Origin: a virus
IMG/VR virus record: IMGVR_UViG_3300042563_001137
Coordinates: 1-25,471 of that record
Direction: 5' to 3' (one strand)
Length of the DNA stretch: 25,471 nucleotides
Shown here: in pieces, positions 13,567 to 21,036 of the stretch
How positions within the stretch are numbered: position 1 is the first letter of the stretch
How the letters are laid out: each line of letters begins with the position of its first letter
The notes under the pieces: model-generated
Told to the model about the DNA's origin: nothing
The model's database searches: none
The model's input: the letters and a program-made list of their open reading frames with translations, nothing else
Translations under genes and position numbers: made by a program

Positions 13567-14701
13567 TAGTTGCCGTGCATGCGGCAGTAAAGCATTATTC
13601 CCTTGGCTAGCACTACCAAATTCACCGGTTGCTAATGCCCTATTTGAAAAACCTGATTTCTATAGACATCCTCTAGAATTAAATGGTTGCTTAGAGTGTG
13701 GGCATTTGCAGTTAGCAGGAGCTCCTGATCCAGATGGTGTGTTTTCTACATATAAGTATAAGTCTGGCGTATCTGCATCTTTTAGAAAACATTTTAAAGA
13801 GTATGCTGCAGATATAGTTAACAAATATGGATTTGGTATTGATGGTCGAGTATTGGAAATCGGAAGTAATGATGGATACTTATTAGAAGAGTTTAAAAAG
13901 CAAAATTGCAGAGTAACGGGTGTTGAACCATCTGAGCATATGCTTCAAGAACATAATGACAAAGGTATTCCTGTCGTTATAGGATTCTTTACATCCGAAA
14001 TGGTTGATAACTATAAATGGAACAGCTACTTTGATTATGTCTGCGCTAATAACGTACTTGCACATATTCCAAATACATTAGATGTTGTTAATGGCATTAC
14101 TAAAGCTCTTCGTATCGGGGGCAAGCTAGTTGTAGAATGCGGCGATCAAGAAGGTATTATTAATGGTAAATTCTTAGACAATGTCTATCACGAACATATA
14201 GATTACTATTCATCTTATTCTTTTGCTAAACTACTTCAACGAGCAAATCTAAAAGTTATATCAGTTAAACCTGTAAATACACATGGAATTAGTTTTAGAT
14301 TAATTGCCGAAAAAGTATTACCTCACGTTAACATAGAATTGCCGAAACCTAAAGTAAATTGGGCACAATCTAAAAAGGATGTTGAACAATTAATTAGCGA
14401 TCGTGAAGATAAAATGAAAGCTTTAATTGGCGATCGTCAGTTCTTCGCATATGGTGCTGCTGCAAAAGCAGTTACGGCATTGTATACATTAAGTATGATT
14501 AACAATCAATTAATTGGTGTTGTCGATGACAATGAACTGAAACAGGGTTATTATTTCCCCGGTACAGATGTTTTAATTAAGCATCCAGAAACAATGCCTA
14601 AAGATGCGTTGGTTGTGGTAACTGCTTGGAATGTTTTTGATGACATTAAAGCAAAATTAGTAGAACGTGGCCATACTGGAGAAATAATCTGTATGCAATA
14701 A
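13553..14701 (+). CDS. Zinc-binding sugar C-methyltransferase (Methyltransf_13/14 type)
   Basis: The product of 382 residues has three parts. Residues 1-60 form a zinc site C7-x2-C10 and C46-x2-C49 (putative zinc-binding methyltransferase domain). Residues about 95-200 form a SAM-binding core with VLEIGSNDGYLLE. The C-terminal third, with FAYGAAAKAVTALY and VDDNELKQGYYFPGTDV, is the C-methyltransferase end domain. This trio is the signature of NDP-ketosugar 3-C-methyltransferases such as TcaB9 and NovU. The frame stays open upstream to a TTG at 13532 and has ATG at 13544 too. I chose 13553 because MLKYDSCRACG matches the family start. It overlaps the cupin gene. Confidence 0.85.
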   Translation: MLKYDSCRACGSKALFPWLALPNSPVANALFEKPDFYRHPLELNGCLECGHLQLAGAPDPDGVFSTYKYKSGVSASFRKHFKEYAADIVNKYGFGIDGRVLEIGSNDGYLLEEFKKQNCRVTGVEPSEHMLQEHNDKGIPVVIGFFTSEMVDNYKWNSYFDYVCANNVLAHIPNTLDVVNGITKALRIGGKLVVECGDQEGIINGKFLDNVYHEHIDYYSSYSFAKLLQRANLKVISVKPVNTHGISFRLIAEKVLPHVNIELPKPKVNWAQSKKDVEQLISDREDKMKALIGDRQFFAYGAAAKAVTALYTLSMINNQLIGVVDDNELKQGYYFPGTDVLIKHPETMPKDALVVVTAWNVFDDIKAKLVERGHTGEIICMQ

Positions 14702-15432
14702 TCTATGGTACTGGTAAATGGGCACAACTTATTGGTTCAAAATTAAATGCGCTAAAAGTTACCCCCGTTTACGTAGGTAGCAGAATATCGCCAGAAGTAA
14801 TATCCCGAGACGAAGTAAAAAATGCTTCTTATCGGGATATGCCTGTCTTTATTGCCTCAGCAACACAATCGCATCTTAGCGATCTAAAACATTGTTTAGA
14901 TTTACGACCAACTAAGATATTTGTGGAGAAGGGATTCTCCAATGCTGAAGAAAGAAAGCAAGCAACACAACTGGTAGGCAATATTCCCTCATATGTATTA
15001 TCGCAACATAGATATTCCTCCATATTTGATCTTTTCATAAGTTCGCAGGATGTTAATCAAGTATATAAATGTACCTACACCTGGAAAATTGAAAACGATA
15101 ATGTTTCTGAATTTTTATATCATATATCATCGCTGGATGGATATTTAAGAAAGAAACAAACAGAAATATATAACAGTAATTTTGGTAACTACAACATAGA
15201 TGATATATCTAGTTATAATATAGTTGAAAGTCCTTATAGGATTTTAAAAATACAAATTCAATCTCGTCTTTATGATGCTACCTTTAAAATTGGAGCATAT
15301 AATAACGTAGTAATGAAACAAAAAGATTCTAAACAAAAAATTGTTATGACATCTTATTCTGAGGATAATTTAGGTAAGATGATATATAATGTTTTAGAGA
15401 AAAATAGTAAAATACGACTTGAGAGGATATAA
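14689..15432 (+). CDS. Gfo/Idh/MocA-like oxidoreductase, non-ATG start
   Basis: The first ATG of this frame is at 14839, but the coding sequence clearly begins earlier. From about 14692 it reads YAIIYGTGKWAQLIGSKLN, a Rossmann fold dinucleotide motif, then VYVGSRISPEV. The part after 14839 has FIASATQSHLSDLKHC and FVEKGFSNAEE, the EKP-like lysine block of Gfo/Idh/MocA enzymes. I place the start at CTG 14689, with GGAG at 14678-14681 seven bases before it. ATA or ATC codons nearby, or a frameshift from the methyltransferase, are alternatives. The protein (about 247 residues) is shorter than typical family members (about 330-350), so the C-terminal domain is reduced. It is probably an NAD(P)-dependent ketosugar reductase. 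Confidence 0.7.
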   Translation: MYAIIYGTGKWAQLIGSKLNALKVTPVYVGSRISPEVISRDEVKNASYRDMPVFIASATQSHLSDLKHCLDLRPTKIFVEKGFSNAEERKQATQLVGNIPSYVLSQHRYSSIFDLFISSQDVNQVYKCTYTWKIENDNVSEFLYHISSLDGYLRKKQTEIYNSNFGNYNIDDISSYNIVESPYRILKIQIQSRLYDATFKIGAYNNVVMKQKDSKQKIVMTSYSEDNLGKMIYNVLEKNSKIRLERI

Positions 15433-16445
15433 TGAATATTTTAATTTTAGGCGGTGATGGTTTTATTGGATATCACCTAAGTGAATCGATTCTTGAAGAT
15501 AGTAGATTCGATAATGCAAAAATTGTCAGTGTGGATTTATATAATAATCGTACACATATGCTACCTAAAGATAGCAGACACGTCTTTCATCAATTAGATG
15601 TTATTAAAGAACGTAACAAAATAGATGAACTAATTGCAGGGTGTGATGTATTATTACCTTTCGTTGCTATCGCAACTCCTAAGCTATATGTTGAACAACC
15701 ATTACGAGTTTTTGAGTTAGACTTTGAAGAAAATCTTCGAGTAATTAAATTAGCCCAAAAATTAGGCAAGCGAGTTATATTTCCATCTACATCTGAAGTA
15801 TATGGCAAAGGCGAAGCACCATTTGACGAAGAAACCACAGACTTAGTATATGGGCCAATTAAATATTCTCGATGGATCTATGCCTGTTCTAAACAATTAT
15901 TAGATCGTGTTATTTTTGCGTTGGATCAAAAAGAAGGAATGCGATTTACATTGTTCCGTCCCTTCAATTGGTTAGGTCCATATCTTGATTCTTTAGATGC
16001 AACGTCTGAAGGATCGTCTCGTCTAATTACACAGTTAATGGGTGATGCGTTACAACGAGGCGAAGTTACTTTAGTCGACGGTGGTCATCAGAAACGATGC
16101 TTTACAGATGTACGAGATGGTGTAGCTGCACTTAAAGAAATTCTTTTACATGAAGATATCGCGCAAGGCAAAATCTACAATGTAGGAAATCCTTGGAACA
16201 ATCTATCAGTTCGTGAAGTATCAGAACAATTGATTGTTAAATTAAAAGAACGTAAAATGGTAGACAATGTCCAGATTAAAGTTAAATCTAGCGGCGACTT
16301 CTATGGCGCGGGATATCAGGATGTATCTAATAGAGTTCCAAGTATCAATGCTATCGGCAATGATTTAAATTGGACTCCTAAATACACGTTTGCCGAATCA
16401 TTGGATAATATTTTAAATACTGTTCAATCTAAAAAGCCATTATAA
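15432..16445 (+). CDS. NDP-sugar dehydratase/decarboxylase, ArnA C-terminal-like
   Basis: This 337-residue short-chain dehydrogenase has GGDGFIG (7-13), the catalytic SEVYG (S121, E122), Y150-x3-K154 in RWIYACSKQ, and LFRPFNWLGP. It also has VDGGHQKRCFTDV, and GYQDVSNRVPSI with R301. The last blocks are hallmarks of the ArnA C-terminal domain, where E434 and R619 carry out oxidative decarboxylation of UDP-glucuronate to UDP-4-keto-arabinose. The matching E122 and R301 are present, so a UDP-glucuronate decarboxylase activity is likely. It starts at the last base of the previous stop (TAATG). It makes a 4-ketosugar that the C-methyltransferase and oxidoreductase next to it could modify. Confidence 0.85.
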   Translation: MNILILGGDGFIGYHLSESILEDSRFDNAKIVSVDLYNNRTHMLPKDSRHVFHQLDVIKERNKIDELIAGCDVLLPFVAIATPKLYVEQPLRVFELDFEENLRVIKLAQKLGKRVIFPSTSEVYGKGEAPFDEETTDLVYGPIKYSRWIYACSKQLLDRVIFALDQKEGMRFTLFRPFNWLGPYLDSLDATSEGSSRLITQLMGDALQRGEVTLVDGGHQKRCFTDVRDGVAALKEILLHEDIAQGKIYNVGNPWNNLSVREVSEQLIVKLKERKMVDNVQIKVKSSGDFYGAGYQDVSNRVPSINAIGNDLNWTPKYTFAESLDNILNTVQSKKPL

Positions 16446-16455
16446 TATATAATGG
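16437..16455. repeat. Perfect AT-rich inverted repeat at the end of the ArnA-like gene
   Basis: CCATTATA 16437-16444 and TATAATGG 16448-16455 are perfect inverted arms around ATA, covering the stop codon. The stem is AT-rich and weak as RNA. It might be an operator, a weak terminator or a promoter element (it contains TATAAT on both strands). Confidence 0.45.
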
Positions 16456-16470
16456 TATAGGAGTTAATTA

Positions 16471-16731
16471 ATGCCTTTTTACGATTTCAAGTGTTCTGAG
16501 TGCGCAGATGTGTTCTCAGTAAGTTGCCGTATAGCAGAGAAGGATAATCAAGAATGTCCTTCTTGTCGCTCAAACAAATATGAACACCACCACACAGCTA
16601 TGCCAGGCTTTGGTGACCCTGTCCGTTTAGGCATTAGGACAGTGGATAATGGGTTCAGAGAAGTATTATCTAAGATTGGCTCAAACAATGGTCGTCTAGC
16701 CAATCTTAAGGATAAATTGAGTAGGAAATAA
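16471..16731 (+). CDS. FmdB-type small zinc ribbon protein
   Basis: This 86-residue protein has MPFYDFKCSECADVF (C8, C11) and ECPSCRSNKYEHHHT (C29, C32), giving four cysteines in two CxxC knuckles at the N-terminus. This matches the FmdB/CxxC_CxxC_SSSS putative regulatory zinc ribbon family. Such proteins are common in marine phages, and their role is unknown. They may bind nucleic acid or partner proteins. The C-terminal half is charged and ends NLKDKLSRK. TAGGAG lies 8 bases before the ATG. Confidence 0.8.
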   Translation: MPFYDFKCSECADVFSVSCRIAEKDNQECPSCRSNKYEHHHTAMPGFGDPVRLGIRTVDNGFREVLSKIGSNNGRLANLKDKLSRK

Positions 16732-16758
16732 ATCATGGTAGTTTGTCTATTATCACCC

Positions 16759-16791
16759 GAGGAGGTCAATACTTAAACGTGTTGCCTCCTC
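16759..16791 (+). repeat. Strong hairpin before phoH
   Basis: GAGGAGG 16759-16765 pairs with CCTCCTC 16785-16791. The stem continues with CAA/TTG, a T-G pair and AC/GT after a bulged T766. The loop is TTAAAC. There is no T run after it, so it may be a weak terminator, an RNA-processing site or a structure controlling phoH translation. The phoH ribosome site AGAGGAAG is 13 to 20 bases downstream. Confidence 0.6.
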
Positions 16792-16815
16792 TCTTACTAT
16801 CCAAAGAGGAAGCTC

Positions 16816-17568
16816 ATGGCAAAAACTAAAACCAATCTTCAGATCCAATCTAATCAAACACCTCAACTTACATTAACAAATAATAAGTTGAAATTGAGTT
16901 TAGATGATATGAAAACTATCAAGCCATTAACAGATAATCAGAAAGGATTTTTTGAATCTTATGATAAATCAAAAATTATGTTATTGCATGGTGTTGCAGG
17001 AACAGGCAAAACATACATTGCTCTTTATCACGCTTTAGAAGAAGTTTTAGACAAGACAAATCAATATCAGAAAGTAGTAATAGTTAGGTCAGCAGTACCT
17101 AGTAGAGATATCGGACATTTACCGGGAGACGAAAAAGAAAAGACAGAAGTTTATACAGAACCCTATGTAGAAATTTGTAAAGATTTATTTGATAGACCAG
17201 ATGCATATCAAAGACTTGTTGAACAAAAAGCAATACAGTTTATGATTACATCTTTTGTTAGAGGTATTACCTTAAGCAATTCTATCATTGTTGTGGACGA
17301 ATGTCAGAATATGACAGACATGGAATTGAATTCCATAATGACTCGTATCGGACATAGATCAAAGATCATATTCTGCGGAGATTTCAGACAAACAGATTTG
17401 TATAAAAAGGGAGATATGTCGGGATTAAAGAAATTTATAACAATCGCAGATATGATGCCTAATTTCAAAACATTTGAGTTTGGGGTTGATGATATAGTTA
17501 GATCTGCTATAGTTAAGGAATATATATTAGCAAGGTTAAAATACGAAACCCAGTATGAAATGGGTTAA
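16816..17568 (+). CDS. phoH: PhoH-like P-loop ATPase
   Basis: This 250-residue ATPase has Walker A GVAGTGKT (59-66) and Walker B IIVVDECQN (157-165, D161 and E162). It also has the PhoH-specific blocks VIVRSAVPSRDIGHLPGD (88-105) and IIFCGDFRQTDL. PhoH is part of the phosphate-starvation regulon in bacteria and is one of the most widespread auxiliary genes in marine phages. Its exact role is still debated (RNA helicase or nuclease-linked activity). Its presence with the PlcP-Agt pair fits a phosphate theme. It is preceded by a hairpin and followed by the endolysin. Confidence 0.95.
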   Translation: MAKTKTNLQIQSNQTPQLTLTNNKLKLSLDDMKTIKPLTDNQKGFFESYDKSKIMLLHGVAGTGKTYIALYHALEEVLDKTNQYQKVVIVRSAVPSRDIGHLPGDEKEKTEVYTEPYVEICKDLFDRPDAYQRLVEQKAIQFMITSFVRGITLSNSIIVVDECQNMTDMELNSIMTRIGHRSKIIFCGDFRQTDLYKKGDMSGLKKFITIADMMPNFKTFEFGVDDIVRSAIVKEYILARLKYETQYEMG

Positions 17569-17589
17569 TAACTATAATAAGGAGTACCT

Positions 17590-18216
17590 ATGAGTTTTGA
17601 ATTCGAATTCACAGAAGAAAAATTAAAAAAATGTTTGTCTAGAAACAAAAATATACCTGAATTGTTTAAGACATTTAATACAGTGTTACCAAAATATGAA
17701 ATAAACACTGTAGATAGGGTCTCAGCATTTTTGGCACAATGTGGCCATGAATCATTAGACTTTACGGTTCTAAAAGAAAATTTAAATTATGGCGCGAAAG
17801 GTTTACTAGGATTGTTTAAAAAATATTTTCCGAATGAAGCTTTAGCTAAAGAATATGAACGCAAGCCTGAAAAGATTGCAAATAGAATTTACGCAAATAG
17901 AATGGGCAATGGACCAGAGTCATCTGGAGACGGTTATGCGCATAGAGGCCGTGGCGCAATTCAATTGACAGGTAAACTAAATTATCAAGCATTTGCAAAT
18001 TCTATTGGCCTTTCTTTAGAAGACGCAATAGAATATTGCGAAACTTTGGATGGTGCTATTGAATCCGCATGTTGGTTTTGGAGTAAAAATAAATTGAATG
18101 CCATTGCTGATAAGAATGACATTGTTCTATTGACAAAAAGAATCAACGGTGGTACAATAGGTTTAGAAGATCGTAAAAAGCACTGGGAACATAATAAAGA
18201 AGTTCTCGCAGACTAA
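17590..18216 (+). CDS. GH19-type endolysin
   Basis: This 208-residue protein has the GH19 chitinase/lysozyme signature AFLAQCGHESLDF with catalytic E54 (QCGHE) and the second acid E63 in LKENLNY. It then has GYAHRGRGAIQLTGKLNY (about residues 115-132) and ESACWFW with NAIAD. Phage members cut peptidoglycan rather than chitin. There is no signal peptide, so it needs a holin, for which the protein at 3281 is a candidate. AAGGAG lies 6 bases upstream of ATG 17590. A promoter motif for the next gene lies inside the 3' end. Confidence 0.9.
   Translation: MSFEFEFTEEKLKKCLSRNKNIPELFKTFNTVLPKYEINTVDRVSAFLAQCGHESLDFTVLKENLNYGAKGLLGLFKKYFPNEALAKEYERKPEKIANRIYANRMGNGPESSGDGYAHRGRGAIQLTGKLNYQAFANSIGLSLEDAIEYCETLDGAIESACWFWSKNKLNAIADKNDIVLLTKRINGGTIGLEDRKKHWEHNKEVLAD
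18130..18158 (+). promoter_or_regulatory. Extended -10 promoter, TTGACA-N17-TACAAT
   Basis: TTGACA 18130-18135 is perfect and TACAAT 18153-18158 has one mismatch. The spacer is 17 bases and the -10 is extended (TGGTACAAT). It lies inside the endolysin gene and 73 bases before the MazG-like gene, allowing early expression of that gene and those after it. Confidence 0.55.
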
Positions 18217-18231
18217 AAGGAAAATTATATT

Positions 18232-18582
18232 ATGACAATGCAACTAGATGTGAAAATGTTTCTCGATGCATGTGAACAAAAGCCTTCTCAGGAAAATGTT
18301 CATTTGTATCGAGGATTAATCGCTGAAGAATATGATGAATTTCAGCATGCAGTAGTTATGCGCGATGAAGTCGAACAACTTGATGCTTGTATGGATATGA
18401 TCTGGGTTATACTCGGATATTGCCATATGAAAGGTTACGATATTAAAGGAGCTTGGGAAGAAGTTGCTAATAGTAATCTAAGTAAAATTGATTATAAAAC
18501 GGGCAAAGTCATTCGCCGCGAGGATGGCAAAATTTTAAAACCTGAAGGTTGGGCGCCTCCAAACTTAACTAAATTTATATAA
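18232..18582 (+). CDS. mazG: MazG-like nucleotide pyrophosphohydrolase
   Basis: This 116-residue protein has the all-alpha NTP pyrophosphohydrolase pattern: EEYDEF (E30, E31, E34) and, one helix later, DACMDMIWV (D46 and D50), giving the EExxE-ExxD type metal site. It then has GAWEEVANSNLSKI and KPEGWAPPNL, which are typical of phage MazG-like proteins. It would hydrolyse dNTPs or alarmone-like nucleotides. In phages it is thought to change host nucleotide pools. The stop TAA overlaps the next ATG (TAATG). A promoter candidate lies 73 bases upstream. Confidence 0.85.
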   Translation: MTMQLDVKMFLDACEQKPSQENVHLYRGLIAEEYDEFQHAVVMRDEVEQLDACMDMIWVILGYCHMKGYDIKGAWEEVANSNLSKIDYKTGKVIRREDGKILKPEGWAPPNLTKFI

Positions 18583-19235
18583 TGTTTAATCACATACCGT
18601 TGGAGTTACCTAAACTCCAACGTGTAACCAATAGCGATGGCTCCAGAGTATATGCCACTCCTTCGGGTAAGAAATATCCATCGGTCACTACTGTCACAGG
18701 ATTACTTAAAAAAGATATAATCAACGAGTGGCGCAAAAGAGTAGGTGACGAAGAAGCAAATAAAATATCAAGTAAAGCTGCTAAACGAGGCACACGAATT
18801 CATACACTTTGCGAAAAATATCTTCTTAACGAGGAAGTTTCTGCAGAAATGTTTGATAATGAAATGTGGAATTCGTTAAGGCCTCTTTTAGATGACATAG
18901 ATGATATATATGCTTTAGAACAACCTTTATATTCTGACCATTTACAAGTTGCAGGAACTGTAGACTGTATTGCTAGGTATAAGGGTAAGTTATCAGTAAT
19001 AGATTTTAAATCATCTAAAAGAATAAAGCACAGAGATGATATTCACGATTATTTTATTCAATGTTCTGCATATGCTGTTGCATTTGAGGAACTTACAGGA
19101 ATTCCTGTACCAAGATTGGTTATTCTAATGGCAGTAGATGATGAGAAGCCATTGGTCTTTAATGAGAAACGAAATGACTGGATTGAAGAATTTAAAACAC
19201 TTAGATTAGAATATAAAAGGCAGAAAGGTATATAA
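18582..19235 (+). CDS. PD-(D/E)XK exonuclease, RecB/MGME1-like
   Basis: This 217-residue nuclease has an early helix with AKRGTRIHTLCEKYL (H74), then AGTVDCIARYKGKLSVIDFKSSK with D128 and D141-F-K143, and a final QCSAYAVAFEEL motif. H-D-D-K-Q is the RecB-like nuclease signature, also found in Cas4, MGME1 and many phage exonucleases. It would degrade DNA ends, for recombination or host DNA breakdown. There is no helicase domain. It overlaps the mazG-like gene by one base and the next gene begins one base after its stop, so these form one operon with the oxygenase and the bilin genes. Confidence 0.85.
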   Translation: MFNHIPLELPKLQRVTNSDGSRVYATPSGKKYPSVTTVTGLLKKDIINEWRKRVGDEEANKISSKAAKRGTRIHTLCEKYLLNEEVSAEMFDNEMWNSLRPLLDDIDDIYALEQPLYSDHLQVAGTVDCIARYKGKLSVIDFKSSKRIKHRDDIHDYFIQCSAYAVAFEELTGIPVPRLVILMAVDDEKPLVFNEKRNDWIEEFKTLRLEYKRQKGI

Positions 19236-19236
19236 A

Positions 19237-19839
19237 ATGTTTAAAGACGATTTATATGAGGTTGTTCGAGGAGCGTTATCTAAAGATTTGTGTCAGCATT
19301 TAGATACAGAATTTGAATTATTAAAGCAGCTAACCTATTTACAGGGTGGACAAAGCGAAGAAAACAAATTTATGTTTGGCGATAGTCAAGTTACAAATAG
19401 TTTTGCTTATTACGGGGCACTATGCTTTGAATCCTTAGCTTTGCAGATGCAACCGTTGATAGAAAAGATTACAGGCAAATCTTTGTATCCGACATATACA
19501 TATGCGAGGATTTATTATAACGAAGCAACAATGGCAATACATAAAGATAGACCAAGCTGTGAATTTTCAGCAACAATTAATATTACGATAGATGAAAAGC
19601 CATGGGAAATTTGGTTTGAGAATTTGCAAGGTGAGCATAAAGCAGTTGAATTATATCCCGGCGATTTAATTGTATATAAAGGCGATACATTGAATCATTG
19701 GAGAGATGCTTACAAAGGTCAGCGACAAACACAAGCATTCCTACATTATGTAGACAAAAAAGGTAAATATAGAGATTATAAATTTGACAAAAGACCACAC
19801 TTAGGTCTATCCGCAAATGCAAGGAGCGTCAATTTATGA
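19237..19839 (+). CDS. 2OG-Fe(II) oxygenase, prolyl-hydroxylase-like
   Basis: This 200-residue protein has the iron-binding H102-x-D104 in IHKDRPSCEFSATI, the distal H154 in TLNHWRDAY, and R163 in GQRQTQAF for 2-oxoglutarate. The fold matches the prolyl 4-hydroxylase-like group common in cyanophages and other marine phages. Its substrate is not known. It overlaps heme oxygenase by four bases (ATGA), placing it in the same operon. Both enzymes use iron, O2 and reductant, and the released heme iron might serve this enzyme, but that is only a suggestion. Confidence 0.85.
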   Translation: MFKDDLYEVVRGALSKDLCQHLDTEFELLKQLTYLQGGQSEENKFMFGDSQVTNSFAYYGALCFESLALQMQPLIEKITGKSLYPTYTYARIYYNEATMAIHKDRPSCEFSATINITIDEKPWEIWFENLQGEHKAVELYPGDLIVYKGDTLNHWRDAYKGQRQTQAFLHYVDKKGKYRDYKFDKRPHLGLSANARSVNL

Positions 19840-20366
19840 GCACATTAAAAGAACTAACTGCAGATAAACATAGAGAAGCAGAGTCTCAACCTTTTCTAAA
19901 AACAATTTTTGCCGGCAATGTAGATGAAGCAAAATATACGGACTATCTATATCAATTATTATTGGTGTACCAAACTTTAGAGAATTATGCAGATGATTTG
20001 AATTTGTTTGAGGGTATTGAAGATATAAAAAGATCAAGAATGATTGAGCTGGATTGGGTAGAACTATTAGGAGATGCTCCTAGCGGACATCTAAACAAAT
20101 CAACTATCAATTACTTAGATTATATTAATAGCATTAAGAACGATAAACAAAAGCTCATGGCTCATGTTTATGTCAGACATATGGGTGACCTATTCGGCGG
20201 GCAAATGTTAGCGAAGTTATTGCCCGGTAGTAATCATATGTATAAGTTTAATGATGTACCTAACCTTATTAAAGGCATTAGATCTAAGCTTGATATATCA
20301 CTTGCAGATGAAGCTAATGTAGCTTTTGACTATAATATAGATATGCTAAAAGATTATAATGATTGA
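19836..20366 (+). CDS. ho1: Heme oxygenase
   Basis: This 176-residue protein has the heme oxygenase pattern. The N-terminal helix TADKHREAES carries the proximal heme ligand H12. YLYQLLLVYQTLE follows, and the distal helix has VYVRHMGDLFGGQML (112-124) with the Gly-rich kink GDLFGG. It opens heme to biliverdin IXalpha, iron and CO, using ferredoxin electrons. At 176 residues it is shorter than cyanobacterial HO1 (about 240). The stop overlaps the start of the bilin reductase by 8 bases, so biliverdin is made and used by co-translated enzymes. Confidence 0.9.
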   Translation: MSTLKELTADKHREAESQPFLKTIFAGNVDEAKYTDYLYQLLLVYQTLENYADDLNLFEGIEDIKRSRMIELDWVELLGDAPSGHLNKSTINYLDYINSIKNDKQKLMAHVYVRHMGDLFGGQMLAKLLPGSNHMYKFNDVPNLIKGIRSKLDISLADEANVAFDYNIDMLKDYND

Positions 20367-21036
20367 AATTTGGCCACAGGCAAATGATTTTGCCAATAAG
20401 CTAATTGATAGCTTTAAACAATATGATAAAGAAGATATTGATGACAAATATTATCATATAGATAAAAATTTTAGATGGGAAAATTACGTTTGGACCAGTA
20501 AAAATTTTAGACGAGCTCATATTGAAATTGTAGACGCAACTGAAAGTAAAAAGATGTGGGTTATGCATATGTGTATATTCCCGCATTACAATGACCCGTC
20601 ACCTATATTTGGTTTCGATATTGTTTGTGGTAAGAATAAAATTACTGGTGCATTTCATGATTTTTCAAAAGTAGATGATTGTTATTTGTACAAAACATAT
20701 CTAAATAGAATGGAAGGGTTGAATTGGTCTAAACCTAGAGAATTGCCTGATTGGGCAAAACAAATATTCAGTCCACAAATGTTGGCAGTTGGTAATATTC
20801 AAACACAAGAAGAATTTGATCAACTAACAAAAACAGTTATTGACAATCTGCAATTATACATTTATAATATAGGTGTTAGGTATGCAGATAAAGATTATAA
20901 AGAACAACATAATCATTATTGTAAATATCAAAAAATGAATCCTCATACACCTGCTATGATGGTAAACTTTGGCGTGAATAAAGATGTCTTTACTCAATTT
21001 ATGAACGATGTCTTATTCCAGGAAAAACATGAATAA
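20359..21036 (+). CDS. pcyX: Ferredoxin-dependent bilin reductase, PcyX/PcyA-like
   Basis: This 225-residue protein has the FDBR hallmark PIFGFDIVCGKNKITGAFHDFS (82-103, shown by its key residues D87 and the GAFHDFS end). Residues that match the PcyA active site are E56 (AHIEIVD), H70 (VMHMCIFP) and D87. H70 to D87 is 17 residues apart, exactly as H88 to D105 in PcyA. PebS of cyanophages lacks this His. PcyX is a phage FDBR family near PcyA, found in marine viral contigs linked to alphaproteobacterial hosts, and makes phycoerythrobilin from biliverdin. Product here (PEB or PCB) cannot be decided by eye. No ferredoxin gene is in the window, so the host would supply it. Confidence 0.85.
   Translation: MIEIWPQANDFANKLIDSFKQYDKEDIDDKYYHIDKNFRWENYVWTSKNFRRAHIEIVDATESKKMWVMHMCIFPHYNDPSPIFGFDIVCGKNKITGAFHDFSKVDDCYLYKTYLNRMEGLNWSKPRELPDWAKQIFSPQMLAVGNIQTQEEFDQLTKTVIDNLQLYIYNIGVRYADKDYKEQHNHYCKYQKMNPHTPAMMVNFGVNKDVFTQFMNDVLFQEKHE
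20840..20868 (+). promoter_or_regulatory. Sigma70-type promoter, TTGACA-N17-TATAAT
   Basis: TTGACA 20840-20845 and TATAAT 20863-20868 are perfect, with a 17-base spacer. It lies inside the bilin reductase gene and about 160 bases before gene 33, so it likely gives 33 and 59 expression separate from the auxiliary genes. Confidence 0.6.

Noticed and set aside
16735-16776. 13-codon frame MVVCLLSPEEVNT before phoH
   Set aside because: Very short, no ribosome site, and overlaps a hairpin. It could be a leader peptide, but nothing supports translation.
17546-17567. AACCCA/TGGGTT inverted repeat at the end of phoH
   Set aside because: Only 6 bp with an 8-base loop, within coding sequence and without a T tract, so not a convincing terminator.
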